Below the pieces are notes generated by a model. The model had not been told where the DNA came from. It saw nothing but the letters and a program-made list of their open reading frames with translations, and ran no database searches. DNA of 64,000 nucleotides from an uncultured Modestobacter sp. (GTDB lineage: Bacteria > Actinomycetota > Actinomycetes > Mycobacteriales > Geodermatophilaceae): positions 310,001 through 374,000 of the forward strand of contig NZ_CANKUD010000003.1 of assembly GCF_947486615.1 (NCBI RefSeq). The letters run 5' to 3'. Of the stretch, positions 56,973 through 64,000 are shown in pieces. The position numbers were made by a program, and so were the translations under genes. How positions within the stretch are numbered: the first letter of the stretch is position 1; the number at the start of each line of letters is the position of its first letter.

Positions 56973-58598
56973 TCAGCTCAGCTGGGCGGCCACCATCGGC
57001 TCGAGCGTCAGCTCCGGGCTGCGCTGCTGGAGCGAGCGCAGGTCCCACTTGTCCATGAACAGCGCCAGCAGCTCGCCGTCCTCGCGCTCGAAGACCTCGA
57101 CCCCGCGCGCCGCGGCGACCGCGGGGGCGGAGGCGGCGTCGGTGCGCACCGCGACCTGGTAGGGCAGGTGGTCCAGCTCGACCGGCGCGCCGAACTCCTG
57201 CGCCATCCGGTGCGCGGCCACCTCGAACTGCATGGGGCCGACGACGGCGAGCACCGGGGCCTGGTCGCCGCGGCGGTCCGACCGCAGCACCTGGGCCACG
57301 CCCTCGGAGCCCAGCTGGCCGACGCCGCGGCGGAACTGCTTGAACTTGGCGGTGTCCTTGCCGCGCATCACCGCGAAGTGCTCGGGGGCGAAGGTGGTCA
57401 GCGGCGGGAAGGTGACCTTGGTGCCGGCGTAGAGCGTGTCGCCGACGTGCAGCGCGTTGGCGTTGACCAGGCCGACGACGTCGCCGGGGTAGGCGGTGTC
57501 GACGCTCTCCCGCTCCCGGCCGAACACGTGCTGGGCGTACTTGGTGGCGAACGGCCGGCCGGTGGTGGCATGGGTGACGACCATGCCGCGCTCGAACACC
57601 CCGGAGGCGATCCGGATGTAGGCCAGCCGGTCGCGGTGGGCGGCGTCCATGCCCGACTGCACCTTGAACACGAAGGCGCTGAACGAGGCCTCGACCGGCC
57701 GCAGCGCACCCTCGGCGTCCGGCCGCGGGGCGGGGGCCGGGGCCAGGTCGACCAGCACGTCCAGCAGCGCGCCGACGCCGAAGTTGGAGACCGCGGAGGC
57801 GAAGATGACCGGCGTCGTCTCGCCGTCCAGGAACCGCTGCTGGTCGTGGTCGGCCTCGGTGGCGTCCAGCAGCTCGTTCTCCTCGACCGCCCGGGTCCAG
57901 TCGACGCCTTCCCGCGCCTCGGCGGCCTCGGGGGTCAGCGTCTCCTCGGGGGCGATCGTCGCCCCGCCGGCGGTGCGGGTGAAGCGGCGGTAGGTGCCGT
58001 CCCGGCGGTCGAGCACGCCGCGGAAGTCACCGGAGATGCCCACCGGCCAGGTCAGCGGGGTGGGCGTCAGCCCGGTGCGCTCGCTGACCTCGTCCATCAG
58101 CTCCAGGGCGTCCTTGCCCGGCCGGTCCCACTTGTTGACCACGGTGATCACCGGGATGCCCCGGTGCTTGCAGACCGCGAACAGCTTCATGGTCTGCGCC
58201 TCAAGGCCCTTGGCGGCGTCGATCAGCATCACCGCGGCGTCCACCGCGGTGAGCACCCGGTAGGTGTCCTCGGAGAAGTCCGCGTGGCCGGGGGTGTCGA
58301 GCAGGTTGACCACCGCGTCGCGGTACTCGAACTGGAGCGCGGCGGAGGTGATGGAGATGCCGCGGGCCTTCTCCATGTCCATCCAGTCCGACACCGTGCC
58401 CCGCCGCCCGGCCTTGCCGTGCACCGCGCCGGCCTGCCCGATCACCCGCGCGTGCAGCGCCAGGGCCTCGGTGAGCGTGGACTTACCGGCGTCCGGGTGG
58501 CTGATCACGGCGAAGGTGCGCCGCCGGGCCGCCTGCCCGAGCACCTCGGTGGTGGACGCGTCGGGACGGGCGAGCTCCGTGCTCGGGACGGTGCTCAT
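56973..58598 (-). CDS. prfC: Peptide chain release factor 3
   Basis: The 541-residue GTPase removes RF1/RF2 from the ribosome after termination. The G motifs are SHPDAGKST (about 34-42), DTPGHADFSEDTYR (about 100-113), NKWDRPGKDALELMDE (about 154-169) and SNFGVGALLDVLVDLAP. Domain II/III sequences (FKVQSGMDAAHRDRLAYIRIASGVFERGM) and the RF3 C-terminus (QFEVAAHRMAQEFGAPVELDHLPYQVA) are full length. ATG 58,598 is taken rather than an upstream in-frame start because family members begin near there. It is followed by tryptophan dioxygenase. Confidence 0.94.
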   Translation of the reverse strand: MSTVPSTELARPDASTTEVLGQAARRRTFAVISHPDAGKSTLTEALALHARVIGQAGAVHGKAGRRGTVSDWMDMEKARGISITSAALQFEYRDAVVNLLDTPGHADFSEDTYRVLTAVDAAVMLIDAAKGLEAQTMKLFAVCKHRGIPVITVVNKWDRPGKDALELMDEVSERTGLTPTPLTWPVGISGDFRGVLDRRDGTYRRFTRTAGGATIAPEETLTPEAAEAREGVDWTRAVEENELLDATEADHDQQRFLDGETTPVIFASAVSNFGVGALLDVLVDLAPAPAPRPDAEGALRPVEASFSAFVFKVQSGMDAAHRDRLAYIRIASGVFERGMVVTHATTGRPFATKYAQHVFGRERESVDTAYPGDVVGLVNANALHVGDTLYAGTKVTFPPLTTFAPEHFAVMRGKDTAKFKQFRRGVGQLGSEGVAQVLRSDRRGDQAPVLAVVGPMQFEVAAHRMAQEFGAPVELDHLPYQVAVRTDAASAPAVAAARGVEVFEREDGELLALFMDKWDLRSLQQRSPELTLEPMVAAQLS

Positions 58599-58682
58599 GG
58601 ACGGGCGGTGCTCCTCGGGTGGCGCGGGCGGTCTGCCCAATGTACGGCTGGGCCGCCGGGCGGCGGCACCCCTCGACCGGCC

Positions 58683-59930
58683 TCAGCCGAGCTCGGCGGG
58701 GACGGCCGCGGCGGTCCCGGCCGGCGCGCCGGGCCGGCGCAGCACGGCCCAGGCCGCGATCCCGAGCAGGCCGGTGGCCGCCGCACCGAGGGCCGGGACG
58801 GCGAAGGCCGCCTCGGCTCCCCACCGGTCGACCGCCGTCCCGGCCAGCGCCGAGCCGGCGGTGACCCCCACGGTGAGGCCGGTCGAGGTCCAGGTCAGGC
58901 TCTCGGTCAGCGCCGCCCGCGGCACCCGGGACTCCACCAGCGACATCCCGGCGACCAGCACCGGGGCGATCGTCAGGCCGGCCAGGAAGGCCAGGCCGAT
59001 CAGCAGCGTCAGGGAGCTGACCAGGTACAGGGTCTGCGCGGCGACGGCGAACAGCAGCGCGCAGCCGAGGAACCGGGTGACCAGCGTGCCGGGCAGCCGG
59101 AGCACGCCGTAGGCCAGCCCGGCGACCAGGCTGCCCCCCGCGTACGCCGACAGCGCCAGCCCGGCCACCGCCGGGCGGCCCTCCGCGTCGGCGAAACCGA
59201 CGACGACGACGTCCATCGCCCCGAAGACCGCACCCATGGCCAGGTAGGTGACCGAGACGGCGATCAACCCCGCGGTGAGCACCCGGATCCGCACGTGCGG
59301 CTGCCCGGCCACCCGGGGGACCACCGGCGGCGCGGTCGCCTCCAGCCGGGACATCACCAGGCCGCCGACGACGCCGACCAGCAGGCCGGTGAGGAAGCCG
59401 GCGGGCGGGGAGACCAGTGCGGCCAGGAAGGTGACCAGCGGCGGTGCGGTGACGAAGACGACCTCGTCGGCGACCGACTCGAAGGCGAAGGCGGTCTGCC
59501 GCTGGGCCGGGTCGTCCAGCGCGTGCGCCCAGCGGCTGCGCACCACCGAGCCGATGCTGGTGCCGCTCGCCCCGGCCAGCACGGCGAGGACGAACCACGA
59601 CCACACCGGGGCGCCGGCCACCACCACCGCGACGAAGGACAGCCCCAGCACCAGGTAGGCCAGCGCCGTCCAGCGCAGCACCTGGCTCTGCCCGTACCGG
59701 TCCATCACCCGGGCCCACTGCGGGCTGGCGACGGCGAAGGCGAGCGACAGGGTGCCGGCGATGGCCCCGGCGAGGGCGTAGCTGCCCGACTCCGCCTGGA
59801 CGAGCAGCACCGAGCCGAGGCCCACGGTGGCCATCGGCACCCGGGCGAACCAGCCGGCGAGGGAGAAGGCCCGCGCGCCGGGGACGGTGAACAGCCGGGC
59901 GTAGGGACTGAGGACGGTGGTGGCTGGCAC
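58683..59930 (-). CDS. MFS transporter
   Basis: The 415-residue permease starts at GTG 59,930 with PATTVLSPYARLFTVPGARAFSLAGWFARVPMATVGLGSVLLVQAESGSYALAGAIAGTLSLAFAVASPQWARVMDRYG and has twelve hydrophobic segments. The VASPQWARVMDRYGQSQVLRW segment is the loop 2-3 motif. The family exports small solutes or drugs; the substrate is unknown. It is divergent from moaA, and the 150-nt gap between them probably carries both promoters. The C-terminus is Ala/Pro-rich. Confidence 0.87.
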   Translation of the reverse strand: MPATTVLSPYARLFTVPGARAFSLAGWFARVPMATVGLGSVLLVQAESGSYALAGAIAGTLSLAFAVASPQWARVMDRYGQSQVLRWTALAYLVLGLSFVAVVVAGAPVWSWFVLAVLAGASGTSIGSVVRSRWAHALDDPAQRQTAFAFESVADEVVFVTAPPLVTFLAALVSPPAGFLTGLLVGVVGGLVMSRLEATAPPVVPRVAGQPHVRIRVLTAGLIAVSVTYLAMGAVFGAMDVVVVGFADAEGRPAVAGLALSAYAGGSLVAGLAYGVLRLPGTLVTRFLGCALLFAVAAQTLYLVSSLTLLIGLAFLAGLTIAPVLVAGMSLVESRVPRAALTESLTWTSTGLTVGVTAGSALAGTAVDRWGAEAAFAVPALGAAATGLLGIAAWAVLRRPGAPAGTAAAVPAELG

Positions 59931-60080
59931 AGCTGCTTCTCGCGCTTCCTGGCCACAGGCGAGTGCGGGGGTGCCCGCCGGACCCTCGGGTGGCTCCGCG
60001 AACGTAACAGTCGTCACCCGGTTGCCGGAGGCGCTGCCGCCGGTCCGGCCGACGTGCCGTTCCGGCACTACATTCGGGCT

Positions 60081-61130
60081 GTGACGACTCCCAGCCCCCT
60101 GCCCGACCCCCGGGTGCGCCCGCAGGGGACGCCGGGCGTCGGCGGCCTGGTCGACCGGCACGGCCGCACCGCCACCGACCTGCGGGTCTCGCTGACCGAC
60201 CGGTGCAACCTGCGCTGCAGCTACTGCATGCCGCCCGAGGGTCTCCAGTGGCTGCCCAAGGTCGAGCAGCTCACCGATGACGAGGTCGTCCGGCTGGTGC
60301 GCATCGGCGTGGAGCACCTGGGCATCCGGGAGGTCCGGTTCACCGGCGGCGAGCCGCTGCTGCGCCCCGGCCTGCCCGGCATCGTCGCCGCCGCGACCGC
60401 GCTGCGCCCCCGGCCCGAGGTCTCGCTGACCACCAACGCCATCGGGCTGTCCCGGATGGCGCCGGCCCTCGCCGAGGCGGGGCTGGACCGGATCAACGTC
60501 AGCCTGGACACCCTGGACCGGCAGCGGTTCAAGGAGCTCACCCACCGCGACCGGCTGCCCGACGTCCTCGCCGGGCTGCAGGCGGCCAAGGACGCCGGCC
60601 TCACCCCGGTCAAGGTCAACGCGGTGCTGCTGCGCGGGATCAACGAGGACGACGCCGTCCCGCTGCTGGAGTACTGCCTGGAGCACGGCTACGAGCTGCG
60701 CTTCATCGAGCAGATGCCGCTGGACGCCCACCACGCCTGGACCCGCGGCGAGATGGTCACCGCGGAGGACATCCTGGCCCGGCTGACCGCCGCCCACACG
60801 CTCACCCCGGACGTCGAGGAGCGCGGTGCGGCCCCGGCCGAGCGCTGGCTGGTCGACGACTCCGGGCTGACCGTCGGCGTGATCGCCTCGGTGACCCGCT
60901 CGTTCTGCGGCGCCTGCGACCGGACCCGGCTCACCGCCGACGGGCAGATCCGCAACTGCCTGTTCGCCCGCGAGGAGTCCGACCTGCGCAGCGCGCTGCG
61001 CGGTGGCGCGGACGACGCCGAGATCGCCGACCGCTGGCGGATCGCGACGCTGTCCAAGCTGCCCGGGCACGGGATCGACGACCCGTCGTTCCTCCAGCCG
61101 TCCCGGCCGATGTCCGCGATCGGGGGCTGA
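60081..61130 (+). CDS. moaA: GTP 3',8-cyclase MoaA
   Basis: The 349-residue radical SAM enzyme starts molybdopterin synthesis by cyclising GTP. The SAM cluster is CNLRCSYC (about 42-49), then FTGGEPLLRPGL (about 88-99), SLDTLDRQRFKELTHRDRL, and a C-terminal cluster FCGACDRTRLTADGQIRNC (about 275-293). The protein ends SAIGG, the di-glycine needed for activity. GTG 60,081 is the start. moaD follows after four bases. It is divergent from an MFS transporter gene. Confidence 0.95.
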   Translation: MTTPSPLPDPRVRPQGTPGVGGLVDRHGRTATDLRVSLTDRCNLRCSYCMPPEGLQWLPKVEQLTDDEVVRLVRIGVEHLGIREVRFTGGEPLLRPGLPGIVAAATALRPRPEVSLTTNAIGLSRMAPALAEAGLDRINVSLDTLDRQRFKELTHRDRLPDVLAGLQAAKDAGLTPVKVNAVLLRGINEDDAVPLLEYCLEHGYELRFIEQMPLDAHHAWTRGEMVTAEDILARLTAAHTLTPDVEERGAAPAERWLVDDSGLTVGVIASVTRSFCGACDRTRLTADGQIRNCLFAREESDLRSALRGGADDAEIADRWRIATLSKLPGHGIDDPSFLQPSRPMSAIGG

Positions 61131-61134
61131 CCCG

Positions 61135-61374
61135 GTGGTCACCGTCCGCTACTTCGCTGGGGCCCGCGCCGCCGTCGGCGTCGACACCGAGACCCGCGAG
61201 GCCGGCTCGCTGGACGAACTGGTCGGCCAGCTCGTCGACGCACACGGCGAGAGGCTCGAGAAGGTGCTCACCGCCTGCTCCTTCCTGGTCGACGGAACCT
61301 CCACCCGGGACCGCGCGTTGGTGCTGGCGCCCGGCGCGGTGGTGGACGTCCTGCCTCCCTTCGCCGGAGGCTGA
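61135..61374 (+). CDS. moaD: Molybdopterin synthase small subunit MoaD
   Basis: The 79-residue ubiquitin-fold protein starts VVTVRYFAGARAAVGVDTETREAGSLDELVGQL and ends PPFAGG. The terminal Gly-Gly is thiocarboxylated and donates sulfur to precursor Z with MoaE. It lies four bases after moaA, so the two are co-expressed. MoaE is encoded 2 kb away on the opposite strand. Confidence 0.93.
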   Translation: MVTVRYFAGARAAVGVDTETREAGSLDELVGQLVDAHGERLEKVLTACSFLVDGTSTRDRALVLAPGAVVDVLPPFAGG

Positions 61375-61425
61375 CGTCCCCGGGAGCATCGCAGCGAGGA
61401 ACGAGCGAGGCGCGGACCGGGGACG
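61375..61425. repeat. Hairpin with purine-rich repeated loop after moaD
   Basis: cgtccccgg (61,375-61,383) pairs with ccggggacg (61,417-61,425) around a 33-nt loop containing gcagcgaggaacgagcgagg. It starts at the moaD stop and may be a terminator; the loop resembles short repetitive intergenic elements seen in actinobacteria. Confidence 0.4.
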
Positions 61426-61467
61426 GCGGCCGGCCATTCAGCACGACCGGCGGATGAGGAGACCTCG

Positions 61468-61680
61468 ATGAGCGTGTTCGACAAGGCGAAGGCCAAGGCC
61501 GAGGAGCTGCTGGGCCGGGCCGAGCAGGTGTACGGCGAGTCCCACGGCGACGCCGCGGCCACCCTGGACGGGGAGGCCCGCCGCCTGGAGGGCGAGGCCG
61601 AGGAGGAGCGCGCCGAGGGCGGGCACGCAGAGCAGGACCGCCGGGACGACGACGGGCTGGCCGGCGCCGGCGCCCGCTGA
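61468..61680 (+). CDS. Small CsbD-like stress protein
   Basis: The 70-residue acidic, helical protein begins MSVFDKAKAKAEELLGRAEQVYGESHGDAAATLDGEARRLEGEAEEE, close to the CsbD-family pattern of short sigma-B-type stress proteins with Lys-Ala-Glu repeats. ATG 61,468 has gaggag a few bases upstream. The function is unknown; general-stress induction is known for relatives. It follows moaD with a hairpin between and is convergent with the phosphatase gene. Confidence 0.78.
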   Translation: MSVFDKAKAKAEELLGRAEQVYGESHGDAAATLDGEARRLEGEAEEERAEGGHAEQDRRDDDGLAGAGAR

Positions 61681-61704
61681 CCCGCTCGGCGCCGACCGCC
61701 AGGG

Positions 61705-63321
61705 TCAGCCGGCGGTCGGCCCCGCGGGCAGCTGGGGCAGCAGCCGGATCGCCACCAGGGCGACGTCGTCCTCGGGCTGGCCGTGCACCAGCCGCTCGAC
61801 CAGCTCGTCGCAGAGCACGTCCAGCGGTTCTCCCGCCAGGTCCATCGCCGCGGCGCGCAGCCGGTTCATCCCGCCGTCCAGGTCGTCGCCGCGCCGCTCG
61901 ATCAGCCCGTCGGTGAACAGCAGCACCGTCGTCCCGCTGTCCAGGGTGACCACCGACTCGCCGCGGGGGGCGGCCGGGTCGACGCCGAGCAGCAGCTCCC
62001 CGCGCCAGTCGGCCAGCGCGGCCAGCGTGCCGTCGGGGTGGATGACCAGCGGCGGCAGGTGCCCGGCGTTGCTCCACCGCATCCTGGTGAGGCCCCGGGC
62101 GAGCTCGTCGGGGGTCTGCTCGAACCGCGCTACCGCCGCGGTCGCGTAGGTGCCCACCTGGAGCTGCGCCATGGAGGCGTCCAGCCCGCGGAGCACCTCG
62201 GCCGGGCCGGCGTCGCTGTAGGTCGCGATGCCGCGCAGCAGTGAGCGCAGCTGGCCCATCGCCGCGGCGGCCGCCGTGTCGTGCCCGACGACGTCGCCGA
62301 TGACCAGCATCGTCGACCCGGACGGCTGCCGGAACGCGTCGTACCAGTCCCCGCCCACCCGGGCGGCCTCGGCCGCCGGGGTGTACCGGACGACGACCTC
62401 GGCCTGGTCGTGGGTGAACGCGCCGGTGAGCAGGCTGCGCTGCAGCTCCTCGGCGAGCTGGCGCTGCTGGGCGAACAGCCGCACGTTGTCCAGGGCCAGG
62501 CCGATCCGGTCGGCGACCTCCTGGGCGGTGGCCAGCTCGGGTTCACCGACGGCACGCTCGCCGTCGAAGTAGAGGGTCAGCGCCCCGAGCGTGCGGCCAC
62601 GCCCGCGCAGCGGCAGGGTCAGCCCGGAGTGCGGGCCGAGCAGCCGGAGCAGGTCCTGTGCCTCGCCGGCGGGCATCAGGTCGGCGACGTCCTCGGCCTC
62701 GGCCAGCACGGTCTCGCCGAGCAGCGCCCGCACCACCGGCGAGGTCACCGGCATCGACGCCAGGCGCACGGCCGCGTACCGCTCGACCAGCGCCCGGCGG
62801 GCCGGGTCCACGTGCCACCAGCCCACGTCCTGCGGGCGGCCGTCGACGTCCAGCACGGTGAGCACGCACCAGTCGCCCAGCACCGGCACGATCAGCCGCG
62901 GGACCCGGGCCGCGGCCGTCTCGACGTCCAGGGTGCCGGCCAGCTCGGCGCTGACCCGGGCCAGCATCGCCAGCCGGTCCTGGGCGACCCGGCGGTCGGT
63001 CACGTCGGCGAAGTAGAAGAGCAGCCCACCGTCCGCGGGCAGCGCCTGCACCTCGAACCACCGGTTCAGCGGCTGCGGGTAGAAGCCCTCGATCGTGACG
63101 GGCTCACCCGTGGCCATCGCCGTGCGGTACGCGCGGCCGAAGTCGCTGTCGCCGACGGCCGGGAACGCCGTCCAGTAGTCGGCCCCGACCAGCTGCTCCC
63201 GCGACTGGCCGAGGACCTGGACCGCCGCCGGGTTGACGTAGGTGATCCGCCAGTCGGCGTCCAGGGACATGAAGCCGACCGGCATCGTCTCGACGACGCG
63301 TTCACCCGCCCGCCAGGGCAT
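61705..63321 (-). CDS. PAS-GAF-SpoIIE serine/threonine phosphatase
   Basis: The 538-residue protein has an N-terminal PAS domain (VVETMPVGFMSLDADWRITYVNPAAVQVLGQSREQLVGADYWTAFP, about 9-55), a GAF domain (about 135-310) and a C-terminal PP2C/SpoIIE phosphatase: EVVVRYTPAAEAARVGGDWYDAFRQPSGSTMLVIGDVVGHDTAAAAAMGQLRSLLRG (about 326-382), NAGHLPPLVIHPDG, and VLLFTDGLIERRGDD. These phosphatases act on anti-sigma-factor antagonists or modulate sigma factors. The gene is convergent with the CsbD-like stress gene. ATG 63,321 has ggaggt five bases before it. Confidence 0.92.
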   Translation of the reverse strand: MPWRAGERVVETMPVGFMSLDADWRITYVNPAAVQVLGQSREQLVGADYWTAFPAVGDSDFGRAYRTAMATGEPVTIEGFYPQPLNRWFEVQALPADGGLLFYFADVTDRRVAQDRLAMLARVSAELAGTLDVETAAARVPRLIVPVLGDWCVLTVLDVDGRPQDVGWWHVDPARRALVERYAAVRLASMPVTSPVVRALLGETVLAEAEDVADLMPAGEAQDLLRLLGPHSGLTLPLRGRGRTLGALTLYFDGERAVGEPELATAQEVADRIGLALDNVRLFAQQRQLAEELQRSLLTGAFTHDQAEVVVRYTPAAEAARVGGDWYDAFRQPSGSTMLVIGDVVGHDTAAAAAMGQLRSLLRGIATYSDAGPAEVLRGLDASMAQLQVGTYATAAVARFEQTPDELARGLTRMRWSNAGHLPPLVIHPDGTLAALADWRGELLLGVDPAAPRGESVVTLDSGTTVLLFTDGLIERRGDDLDGGMNRLRAAAMDLAGEPLDVLCDELVERLVHGQPEDDVALVAIRLLPQLPAGPTAG

Positions 63322-63455
63322 GGGGACCTCCCGGTGATCCGCTGCTCGCGGGGGAGACCGGAGGAGCACCCGCCCCGTGGTTGGAGTCGAGCCGGTCCAG
63401 TTATGCCACGACGACCGGTGCCCCGGCAAGGACGGCCTCCCAGGCTCCCCTCCGG

Positions 63456-63875
63456 TCACGGGCAGGCGACCCACTCCTCCGCCCCGTCGGCGAACACCTG
63501 GCGCTTCCAGATCGGCAGCCGGGCCTTGACCTCGTCGACCAGCTCGGCGCACGCGGTGAACGCCTGACCGCGGTGCGAGCAGCTGACCGCGCAGGCCAGT
63601 GCGACGTCCCCGATGCCCAGCAGCCCGATCCGGTGCGAGACGGCCACCGCGTGCACCTCGGGGCGGGCGGCGAACTCGGCGGCGATCTCGGCGATCAGCT
63701 CCGGCGCGGTCGGGTGGCCGGTGTACTCCAGCTCGGTCACCGACCGGCCGCCGTCGTGGTCGCGGACGACGCCGGCGAAGGAGACGACCGCGCCGGCTGC
63801 GTCATAGCCGACGGCAGCCTCGTGCTCGGCGACCGACAGCGGCTCCTCGGTCACCCGGGCCAGGATCGTCTCCAC
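63456..63875 (-). CDS. moaE: Molybdopterin synthase large subunit MoaE
   Basis: The 139-residue protein carries FAGVVRDHDGGRSVTELEYTGHPTAPE (about 33-59), HRIGLLGIGDVALACAVSCSHRGQAF (about 80-106) and VKARLPIWKRQVFADGAEEWVACP (about 115-139). Lys in IWKRQ and Arg/His positions are those of the MoaE active site that takes sulfur from MoaD. GTG 63,875 is the start. The partner moaD gene is 2 kb away on the other strand. Together with moaA it covers the early steps of molybdenum-cofactor synthesis. Confidence 0.93.
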   Translation of the reverse strand: METILARVTEEPLSVAEHEAAVGYDAAGAVVSFAGVVRDHDGGRSVTELEYTGHPTAPELIAEIAAEFAARPEVHAVAVSHRIGLLGIGDVALACAVSCSHRGQAFTACAELVDEVKARLPIWKRQVFADGAEEWVACP

Positions 63876-63915
63876 GGCCGCGAAGGTACCCGGCGGTCGG
63901 GCGCGGGCGAGGGCG

Positions 63916-64000
63916 TCAGGCCGTGGGCGGGTGGTCCAGGTCGGTGGGGTCGGCCAGGCCGGTGCAGTCCACCTCGAGCACGTCGTGGGCCGCGAGGTAG
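63916..64000 (-). CDS. C-terminal end of an unknown protein (5' part outside window)
   Basis: The last 28 codons of a minus-strand gene read YLAAHDVLEVDCTGLADPTDLDHPPTA followed by TGA. The rest lies beyond the window. The frame is open to the edge, is 40 nt from moaE and lies in the same direction, so it may be in one operon with it. No family can be named. Confidence 0.5.
   Translation of the reverse strand, partial: YLAAHDVLEVDCTGLADPTDLDHPPTA

Noticed and set aside
55377..61130. Plus-strand open frame of about 1,900 codons
   Set aside because: It runs antisense to the aldo/keto reductase, tryptophan dioxygenase, RF3 and MFS genes and has a His/Arg/Gly-rich shadow composition; only its last 350 codons are a real gene (moaA).

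Overview
The window is about 64 kb of very GC-rich DNA with dense coding, frequent GTG starts, many start/stop overlaps and long GC hairpins between genes. Mycofactocin genes, a mycothiol-type maleylpyruvate isomerase fold, a DUF222/HNH (13E12-type) protein and a DUF3097 protein all point to an actinomycete. The overall look is that of a soil or stone-dwelling member of the Geodermatophilaceae (Blastococcus, Modestobacter, Geodermatophilus); that family placement is inference. No rRNA, tRNA, CRISPR array, prophage or insertion sequence was seen.

Positions 1-10,300 hold a mycofactocin island. The precursor peptide gene mftA (ending IDGMCGVY), mftB, the radical-SAM gene mftC and the FMN enzyme gene mftD lie on the minus strand. 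Four short-chain dehydrogenases of the mycofactocin-dependent type are interleaved with them and a fifth follows mftR. The TetR-type regulator gene mftR is divergent from mftA. Beyond the dehydrogenases is a MoxR ATPase / VWA-protein pair that runs off the left end. No mftE or mftF lies in the window. Two related palindromes, one inside the mftA promoter and one upstream of the fifth dehydrogenase gene, look like MftR operators. A sixth likely partner, an NDMA-dependent alcohol dehydrogenase, is at 20.5 kb, divergent from a lactate permease gene.

Positions 10,400-26,600 hold accessory metabolism: a DsbA-like protein, an ArsR-MFS efflux pair with a clear operator, a cysteine-desulfurase-like enzyme, a flavin monooxygenase, and a MOSC / XdhC / CoxE / CoxD set typical of molybdenum-hydroxylase maturation. 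The molybdenum-cofactor theme returns at the right end with moaA, moaD and moaE.

Positions 26,600-44,900 hold oxidoreductases, a DUF222/HNH protein, an M18 aminopeptidase, a lipoprotein serpin, a degenerate glucose-6-phosphate dehydrogenase homologue, a SipW/TasA-like secretion operon, a soluble GAF chemoreceptor, a long-form argG behind an ARG box, NDH-2 and an azoreductase.

Positions 44,900-64,000 hold a three-gene ornithine-lipid-like operon (OlsB, OlsA, glycosyltransferase), a two-lesion pseudogene, PPK2, a GntR module whose membrane-protein gene is frameshifted in a poly-C run, tryptophan dioxygenase, RF3, an MFS transporter, molybdopterin genes and a PAS-GAF-SpoIIE phosphatase. Three parS-like sites (17.9, 32.4 and 49.3 kb) suggest that the window lies in the ParB-bound, origin-proximal part of the chromosome.
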